From Paracoccus sp. (in: a-proteobacteria) (GTDB taxonomy: Bacteria > Pseudomonadota > Alphaproteobacteria > Rhodobacterales > Rhodobacteraceae), in the NCBI GenBank assembly GCA_018056045.1, contig JAGPGI010000054.1, positions 1 to 10,980 on the forward strand: a stretch of 10,980 nt of DNA. Reading direction: 5' to 3'. A program made the translations under genes and the position numbers. The notes beneath the pieces were generated by a model. The model searched no databases. It was not told the origin of the DNA and saw only the letters and a program-made list of their open reading frames with translations. Each line of letters begins with the position of its first letter. Positions within the stretch are counted from its first letter, which is position 1. Shown here piece after piece: positions 7,083 through 10,980 of the stretch.

Positions 7083-7111
7083 ATATGTGAACGCGGGTCC
7101 CGATCCGCAAG
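7083..7111 (-). promoter_or_regulatory. Heat-shock (RpoH/sigma-32-like) promoter for hsp20-DUF1150
   Basis: On the minus strand CTTGCGG (7111-7105) and CACATAT (7089-7083) are 15 bases apart. The E. coli sigma-32 consensus is CTTGAAA and CCCATnT with a spacer of about 11-16. The -35 core CTTG is perfect and the -10 agrees at every fixed position but one. The position predicts an RNA start near 7075 and a leader of about 60 bases ahead of the hsp20 ATG. No competing sigma-70 promoter is obvious. Confidence 0.45.
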
Positions 7112-7146
7112 ATGCGGCGGCTCGTTAACCAGTTTGGGGGAAGCGG

Positions 7147-7186
7147 TTAACACCCCATTAACACTGCGCTTGTGCCGGGCTATAAG
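7147..7186 (+). promoter_or_regulatory. Sigma-70 promoter with overlapping CtrA-type site, for the YdcH gene
   Basis: TTAA (7147-7150), seven bases, then TTAAC (7158-7162) matches the CtrA box TTAA-N7-TTAAC. The second half-site is also the -35 hexamer TTAACA (7158-7163), followed after exactly 17 bases by TATAAG (7181-7186). A CtrA site over the -35 is the arrangement of CtrA-activated promoters in alphaproteobacteria. A third half-site TTAACC lies at 7125-7130. The expected RNA start is near 7193, 20 bases before the ATG. Confidence 0.55.
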
Positions 7187-7212
7187 CGTTCAAGTCCAGC
7201 CCGAGGCCCGAC

Positions 7213-7431
7213 ATGAACGCCCATCACGAAATGTCCCACGAGGAAATCGCCCGCACCCGGCTGGAGGTCCTGCGGCGCGAGCATCGTGATCTCGACGAGG
7301 CCATCGCCGCGCTGGCGGTCCAAAGCCTGACCCATTCGCTGACCCTGCAGCGGCTGAAGAAGCAGAAACTTTCGCTCAAGGACCGCATCGCCCGGCTTGA
7401 GGACGAGCTGACCCCCGATATCATTGCCTGA
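7213..7431 (+). CDS. YdcH family protein (DUF465)
   Basis: The 72-residue protein is a small, highly charged helical protein of the DUF465/YdcH family. The signature runs through EHRDLDEAIAAL (23-34) and LKKQKLSLKDRIARLEDEL (48-66), with heptad-like leucines suggesting a coiled coil or helical hairpin, and it ends in the common PDIIA. No molecular role is established for the family. GAGG at 7203-7206 supports the start. The gene has its own promoter with a CtrA-type site, so it may be cell-cycle or motility linked; that is inference. It precedes purE by 73 bp and might be partly co-transcribed with it. Confidence 0.88.
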   Translation: MNAHHEMSHEEIARTRLEVLRREHRDLDEAIAALAVQSLTHSLTLQRLKKQKLSLKDRIARLEDELTPDIIA

Positions 7432-7445
7432 TTTTCCGCGCCTGA

Positions 7446-7474
7446 TTGCATGCGCGCGTCCGTCGCGCTAGGGC
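7446..7474 (+). promoter_or_regulatory. Weak candidate promoter for purEK
   Basis: TTGCAT (7446-7451) and TAGGGC (7469-7474) are 17 bases apart in the ydcH-purE gap. The -35 is a good match. The -10 is poor by E. coli standards but similar GC-rich hexamers occur in this group. No purine operator was recognised. Confidence 0.25.
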
Positions 7475-7504
7475 GGGGCAAACGCGACAGTCAGGGGGAT
7501 CGCC

Positions 7505-7990
7505 ATGGACAAACCCGTCGGAATCATCATGGGCAGCCAGTCCGACTGGTCCACCATGCGCGAGGCGGCGACCATCCTTGACGAGTTGGGCATCGCCTAT
7601 GAGGCCAGGATCGTCAGCGCCCATCGCACGCCCGACCGGCTGTGGGACTATGGCAAGACGGCCGTGGAGCGCGGGCTCAAGGTCATCATCGCAGGCGCGG
7701 GCGGAGCGGCGCATCTGCCGGGCATGATGGCCTCCAAGACCCGGGTGCCGGTGATCGGCGTGCCGGTCCAGACCAAGGCGCTGTCGGGCGTCGATTCGCT
7801 TTATTCGATCGTGCAGATGCCCAAGGGCTATCCGGTCGCGACCATGGCCATCGGGGCGGCGGGTGCCGCCAATGCCGGGCTGATGGCGGCGGGGATTCTG
7901 GCGATTTCCGACCCGGCGCTGGCGGCGCGGCTGGATGCCTGGCGCGCGGCGCTGTCCGCATCCATCCCGCAGGAGCCCAAGGATGACTGA
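7505..7990 (+). CDS. purE: 5-(carboxyamino)imidazole ribonucleotide mutase
   Basis: Class I PurE moves the carboxyl of N5-CAIR to C4, giving CAIR in de novo purine synthesis, and works with PurK, which makes N5-CAIR. The 161-residue product has GSQSDW (10-15, phosphate loop), SAHRTP (38-43, with the catalytic histidine at 40), [14 protein letters not shown] (61-74) and [20 protein letters not shown] (87-106), all diagnostic. Length is normal for the octameric class I enzyme. AGGGGG (7493-7498) six bases ahead supports the start. purK begins within the last codons of purE (8-bp overlap, different frame), so they are translationally coupled. Confidence 0.97.
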   Translation: MDKPVGIIMGSQSDWSTMREAATILDELGIAYEARIVSAHRTPDRLWDYGKTAVERGLKVIIAGAGGAAHLPGMMASKTRVPVIGVPVQTKALSGVDSLYSIVQMPKGYPVATMAIGAAGAANAGLMAAGILAISDPALAARLDAWRAALSASIPQEPKDD

Positions 7991-9026
7991 GCTTGCCCCC
8001 GGTTCGACCATCGGCATTCTGGGCGGCGGCCAGCTTGGCCGCATGCTTTCGGTCGCGGCCAGCCGTCTGGGCTATCGCTGCCATATCTATGAACCCGCCG
8101 CCGCGCCTGCAGGCGATGTGGCCCATGCGGTGACGAACGCACCCTATGAGGATCAGGCCGCTCTGCGCGCCTTTGCCGAATCGGTCGACGTCATAACCTA
8201 TGAATTCGAAAACGTGCCGACAGCGGCGCTGGACCTGCTGGAATCGATCCGGCCGATCCGCCCCAACCGCCGGGCGCTGGCGGTGTCGCAGGACCGGCTG
8301 ACGGAAAAGGATTTTCTGGCCGGGATCGGGCTGAGGACCGCGCCCTATCGCAATGTGGAAACCGAGGCCGACCTGCCTGCCGCGCTGGCCGATCTGGGGG
8401 CGCCCGCGATCCTCAAGACCCGGCGCATGGGCTATGATGGCAAGGGCCAGATCCGCTTTCGCGACGCCGCGCAGCGCGACTGGACCGGCGCCCCCTCGGT
8501 GCTCGAGGGGTTTGTCGATTTCACCGCCGAGATCAGCGTCATCGTGGCGCGTGGCGCCGACGGGCAGGTCGCGGCCTATGATCCCGGCCTGAACGTCCAT
8601 CGCGAGGGGATCCTGCGCACGACCACCGTGCCCTGCGGGCTGCCCGGCACGCTGCTGACCGATGCCGTTCTGATGGCGGCGAAAATCGTCAATGCGCTGG
8701 ATTATGTCGGCGTGATGGGGGTCGAGTTGTTCGTGACCCCGCAGGGGCTGGTGGTCAACGAGATCGCGCCGCGCGTTCACAATTCGGGGCACTGGACGCA
8801 GGCCGGCTGCGCCGTCGACCAGTTCGAGCAGCATATCCGCGCCGTCGCCGGCCTGCCTTTGGGCGATGGCCAGCGTTACGCCGATGTCGAGATGGAAAAC
8901 CTGATCGGCGACGACATGGCACGCCTGCCCGAATTGCTGCGCAAACCGCGCGTGCAGGTCCATCTTTACGGCAAGGGCGAGGCGCGCCCGGGCCGCAAGA
9001 TGGGGCATGTCAACCGGCTGCTGTAA
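7983..9026 (+). CDS. purK: 5-(carboxyamino)imidazole ribonucleotide synthase
   Basis: PurK uses ATP and bicarbonate to carboxylate aminoimidazole ribonucleotide to N5-CAIR, the substrate of PurE. The 347-residue protein is an ATP-grasp enzyme of typical length: N-terminal [11 protein letters not shown] (11-21), EFENV (74-78), an ATP-binding region with [13 protein letters not shown] (144-156), and [14 protein letters not shown] (259-272), the metal and active-site segment. It ends in the usual KMGHVNRL. The start ATG at 7983 has AGGAG (7971-7975) inside purE; upstream in-frame starts would read further into purE without better signals. Its last 17 bases overlap the 3' end of the convergent cobalamin gene. 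Confidence 0.97.
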   Translation: MTELAPGSTIGILGGGQLGRMLSVAASRLGYRCHIYEPAAAPAGDVAHAVTNAPYEDQAALRAFAESVDVITYEFENVPTAALDLLESIRPIRPNRRALAVSQDRLTEKDFLAGIGLRTAPYRNVETEADLPAALADLGAPAILKTRRMGYDGKGQIRFRDAAQRDWTGAPSVLEGFVDFTAEISVIVARGADGQVAAYDPGLNVHREGILRTTTVPCGLPGTLLTDAVLMAAKIVNALDYVGVMGVELFVTPQGLVVNEIAPRVHNSGHWTQAGCAVDQFEQHIRAVAGLPLGDGQRYADVEMENLIGDDMARLPELLRKPRVQVHLYGKGEARPGRKMGHVNRLL

Positions 9027-9975
9027 GGGCGGCCTCGACACGCGCGAACTCGGCCCGGTCGCCGGGAATGCCCAGCCGCAGCCAATGCGGATGCCACGGG
9101 AAAACCCGTCCCCAGATGCCGGCGCGGGCCAGTCGATCCTGCGCCGTCTGGGCGTCTGGGGTGTGATAGAGCCGGAAAAGATGCGTGCCCCCCGTTAGCC
9201 GCCATCCGTGTTGGGTGACGATCTGGTCCAGATGCAGCGCCGCCTCGGAGAGCCATGTTACGGTCTCCTCGGACCATTTTTGGTCTTCAAGCGCCGCCGC
9301 GCCGATTTCCAGCGCCGGGCCGCTGACCGACCACGGGCCGGCGCGCTCGGCCAGCCGGGCCAGCAGGTCGGGGGCGGCGATGGCAAAGCCCAGCCGCAGC
9401 CCGGCCAGCCCCCAGAATTTGCCGAAGGATCGCAGCACGGTCACGTTCGCGGGCCGGGCAGGGGCCACGGACAGGTCCGGGCGCGGATCGGCAAAGCTTT
9501 CGTCGACGATCAGATGCCCGACCGTGGCGGCGATCCCGGCGATCTGCGCCGGGGTGAATTCGCGCCCATCGGGATTGTTCGGGTTGACGATTACCGCCAA
9601 ATCGGCGCCGGCCAGACCCTCAACATCCTGCGGCGTTTCGACCTGCCAGCCCGCCGCGCGCAGGCTGGCCGCGTGTTCGTTATAGGTCGGCGACAGCACG
9701 GCGGCGCGGCGTCCTGCCAGCACATGCGGAAAAAGCTGGATCGCGGCCGAGGCCCCGGCCATGGGCAGGACCTGATCCGCCGCGCAGCCGAATCGCGCCG
9801 CGGCCAGCGCGCAGAGCCGCGCCTCATCCGCGCGGGTCGGCAGCGCGGTCAGCGCATGGGCGGAGAGGGGCGCGGCCTGCCACGGCCTGCGGTTGATGCC
9901 CGTCGACAGGTCGATCCAGTCCCTGCGCCCGAATCGCCCCGCCGCCCGGTCGATATCGCCGCCATGATCGCGCAT
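9010..9975 (-). CDS. cobD: Threonine-phosphate decarboxylase (cobalamin biosynthesis)
   Basis: This PLP enzyme decarboxylates L-threonine-O-3-phosphate to (R)-1-amino-2-propanol phosphate, the aminopropanol arm joining the nucleotide loop to the corrin ring. It is called CobD in Salmonella and CobC in Pseudomonas denitrificans. The 321-residue class I/II aminotransferase-fold protein opens with the family signature DHGGDIDRAAGRFG (3-16) and WIDLSTGIN (20-28). It then has NPNNPDG (131-137), VDESF (157-161), and SFGKFWGLAGLRLGF (183-197), where Lys186 should bind PLP and Arg194 its phosphate. LRLGIPG (299-305) holds the substrate-carboxylate arginine. It is slightly shorter than the usual 330-360. 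AGAGG eight bases ahead supports the start. I see no cobalamin riboswitch upstream. Other cob genes are not in the window. Confusion with histidinol-phosphate aminotransferase is possible but unlikely given the N-terminal signature. Confidence 0.92.
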   Translation of the reverse strand: MRDHGGDIDRAAGRFGRRDWIDLSTGINRRPWQAAPLSAHALTALPTRADEARLCALAAARFGCAADQVLPMAGASAAIQLFPHVLAGRRAAVLSPTYNEHAASLRAAGWQVETPQDVEGLAGADLAVIVNPNNPDGREFTPAQIAGIAATVGHLIVDESFADPRPDLSVAPARPANVTVLRSFGKFWGLAGLRLGFAIAAPDLLARLAERAGPWSVSGPALEIGAAALEDQKWSEETVTWLSEAALHLDQIVTQHGWRLTGGTHLFRLYHTPDAQTAQDRLARAGIWGRVFPWHPHWLRLGIPGDRAEFARVEAALTAAG

Positions 9976-10061
9976 CCGTTTACCTCTTGTTCACTCGGGG
10001 CTTGCCTAGCGCCATGAAGCCCCGCAACCTGCGCGCGTCAAGCGGCGAGGATCGGCCGTTA

Positions 10062-10071
10062 TACCGTGGTA
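10062..10071. promoter_or_regulatory. TACC-GT-GGTA dyad upstream of cobD and ybjN-like gene
   Basis: Perfect 4-bp arms with a 2-base spacer. It is immediately followed by the overlapping GGTAACC palindrome (10068-10074). It lies between two divergent genes. It is short, so weak alone, but it shares its TACC/GGTA half-site with the dyad at 10105-10121. Confidence 0.25.
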
Positions 10072-10104
10072 ACCGAATTTTCGCTTTACACCCTCATGGA
10101 ACCG

Positions 10105-10121
10105 TACCACGATATCTGGTA
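10105..10121. promoter_or_regulatory. TACCA-N7-TGGTA operator candidate
   Basis: Perfect 5-bp arms around CGATATC; GTACC (10104-10108) and GGTAC (10122-10126) give a second, offset pairing. Symmetry and location in a 234-bp divergent intergenic region suggest a binding site for a dimeric repressor. The regulator is not identifiable. Confidence 0.35.
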
Positions 10122-10134
10122 GGTACATTCGGGA

Positions 10135-10153
10135 AACTACGCCGGGTGTAGTT
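10135..10153. promoter_or_regulatory. AACTAC-N7-GTAGTT palindrome, related to the site near lrp/trxB
   Basis: Perfect 6-bp arms around GCCGGGT, 57 bp upstream of the YbjN-type start. The half-site AACTAC is the same as in the 630-652 palindrome, where the two copies of this hexamer are 9 rather than 7 bases apart. Both contain a GCCGG core. It may be a second target of the Lrp-type regulator. Confidence 0.4.
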
Positions 10154-10209
10154 GGGACCACCAAGGATAGGGGTGGGTCAGCCTCACCCCGGACAGGCAG
10201 GGACAGGGC

Positions 10210-10710
10210 ATGGCACAATTGGACTTCATCCATAGCGACGAGATCCATCCGATCGACATCGTCGAAACCGTCGCCACCCATCACGATTGGGATTTCGACC
10301 GGCTGGCCGAAGATCAGATCGCCATGGCGGTCGAGGGGCAGTGGCGGACCTATTCGATCACGCTGGCCTGGTCTCCGGGCGAAGAGGTGCTGCGGCTGAT
10401 CTGCACCTTTGACATGGACCCTCCGGCCGAGCGGCTGCCCCAGCTTTACGAAGTGCTGAACCTTGCCAATGATCAGGTCTGGGATGGCGGCTTCACCTTC
10501 TGGTCGCAGCAGCGGCTGATGGTCTGGCGCTACGGTCTGGTGCTCTCGGGCGATGCCATGGCCAGCCCCGGGCAGATCGACCAGATGATCGGCAATGCGA
10601 TCATGGCGGCGGAACGCTTTTACCCCTGCTTCCAGCTGGCCTGCTGGGGGGATGCCACGCCCCAAACGGCGATGAATATCGCCATGACCGAGGCTTACGG
10701 GCGCGCCTGA
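10210..10710 (+). CDS. YbjN domain-containing protein
   Basis: The 166-residue protein matches the YbjN fold family (type III secretion chaperone-like): HPIDIVETVATHHDWDFDR (13-31), WRTYSITLAWSPGEEVLRLICTF (45-67), LPQLYEVLNLANDQVWDGGFTF (76-97), and a C-terminal helix DQMIGNAIMAAERFYPCFQ (124-142). It is soluble, acidic and rich in tryptophan. E. coli YbjN affects stress response and motility when overexpressed, but no biochemical activity is established. AGGG just before the ATG is close (2 bases), with another AGGGA a few bases further at more usual spacing. proC lies 171 bp downstream. The upstream region has three dyads, so transcription is probably regulated. Confidence 0.85.
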   Translation: MAQLDFIHSDEIHPIDIVETVATHHDWDFDRLAEDQIAMAVEGQWRTYSITLAWSPGEEVLRLICTFDMDPPAERLPQLYEVLNLANDQVWDGGFTFWSQQRLMVWRYGLVLSGDAMASPGQIDQMIGNAIMAAERFYPCFQLACWGDATPQTAMNIAMTEAYGRA

Positions 10711-10734
10711 TGCTGAGGGATTTTCGGAACCGGC

Positions 10735-10752
10735 ATCGGCCGGCAGGCCGAT
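10735..10752 (+). terminator. Probable terminator after the YbjN-type gene
   Basis: ATCGGCC (10735-10741) and GGCCGAT (10746-10752) form a perfect 7-bp stem with a GGCA loop, 24 bases after the stop. A TCCTTTTCC run begins six bases later. This fits a GC-genome terminator, although the T-run is displaced. Confidence 0.45.
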
Positions 10753-10881
10753 AAGGTCCTTTTCCCCGCCCCGCGGTTGTGGCTAAAACCTTACGCAGAT
10801 GAGGGCCGGGATCGCCCGCGACGGGGCAGGGCCCTGCTATCGCGCGCGCCCGCTCAGGGGCCGGGACAGGGACAGGAGCGC

Positions 10882-10980
10882 ATGACGGATATTTCGGAAT
10901 TGAACGCCCGCGGGCTGGTGCTGATCGGTTGCGGGCGGATGGGTGGCGCGCTGCTGGATGGCTGGCTCAAGAACGGCCTG
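10882..10980 (+). CDS. proC: Pyrroline-5-carboxylate reductase, N-terminal fragment (3' end outside window)
   Basis: ProC reduces 1-pyrroline-5-carboxylate to proline with NAD(P)H, the last step of proline synthesis. Only 33 codons are visible, but they hold the start of the Rossmann fold, LVLIGCGRMGGALLDGWL (12-29), with the GxGxMGxAL pattern characteristic of ProC. AGGAG (10874-10878) three bases before the ATG supports this start. The gene runs off the right edge with no stop. The gap between it and the YbjN-type gene holds a hairpin, so it probably has its own promoter, which I could not place. Confidence 0.85.
   Translation, partial: MTDISELNARGLVLIGCGRMGGALLDGWLKNGL

Noticed and set aside
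6296..7289. Plus-strand open frames across hsp20 and DUF1150
   Set aside because: They lie opposite the well-supported alpha-crystallin and DUF1150 genes and show no family features.
7686..9041. Antisense open frame of about 451 codons opposite purE and purK
   Set aside because: Both + strand genes are certain from motifs, and the antisense product shows only composition bias.
9976..10209. Cobalamin riboswitch upstream of the threonine-phosphate decarboxylase gene
   Set aside because: I looked for the conserved B12-box and the long multi-stem layout on the minus strand and saw neither.

Overview
The window is GC-rich chromosomal DNA (roughly 65% G+C by eye, strong G/C preference at third codon positions) from an alphaproteobacterium of the Rhodobacteraceae/Paracoccaceae type, most likely Paracoccus or a close relative. 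This rests on the gene set: a fused ATP sulfurylase/APS kinase, an Hsp20-DUF1150 pair, a YdcH/DUF465-purE-purK run, a cobalamin-type threonine-phosphate decarboxylase, a YbjN-like gene next to proC, and a CtrA-like TTAA-N7-TTAA site. The genus is an inference. No rRNA, tRNA, CRISPR, insertion sequence or prophage gene was seen.

Layout, left to right. The last 25 codons of an unidentified + strand gene meet an Lrp/AsnC regulator (minus) tail to tail. The regulator is divergent from thioredoxin reductase trxB, and a clean palindrome lies between them. A 288-bp gene-free stretch with several hairpins separates trxB from the bifunctional sulfate-activation gene sat/cysC. Two small putative glycosyltransferase genes follow, joined by an ATGA stop/start overlap. 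Next come an unrecognised 202-residue protein with a CG...CxxC cysteine pattern and a possible 45-codon cysteine-rich ORF. On the minus strand lie an Hsp20 chaperone and its DUF1150 partner, which may be controlled by a heat-shock promoter and a Shine-Dalgarno-masking hairpin. A short intergenic region then drives, in the opposite direction, a YdcH-family gene from a promoter whose -35 overlaps the CtrA-like site. purE and purK (de novo purine synthesis) overlap by 8 bp, and purK overlaps the 3' end of the convergent cobalamin gene by 17 bp. A dyad-rich 234-bp intergenic region precedes a YbjN-domain gene, and the window ends in the first 33 codons of proC.

Most genes are housekeeping: redox (trxB), sulfur activation (sat/cysC), purine, cobalamin and proline synthesis, and proteostasis (Hsp20). 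The accessory-looking part is about 3.86-6.31 kb, holding the two glycosyltransferases and the unrecognised protein, with a local A+T-richer pocket around 5.45-5.65 kb. I see no complete new defence or mobile system. The points most worth following are the regulatory architecture between hsp20 and ydcH, the related AACTAC/GTAGTT palindromes near 0.64 and 10.14 kb, and the unrecognised CxxC protein.
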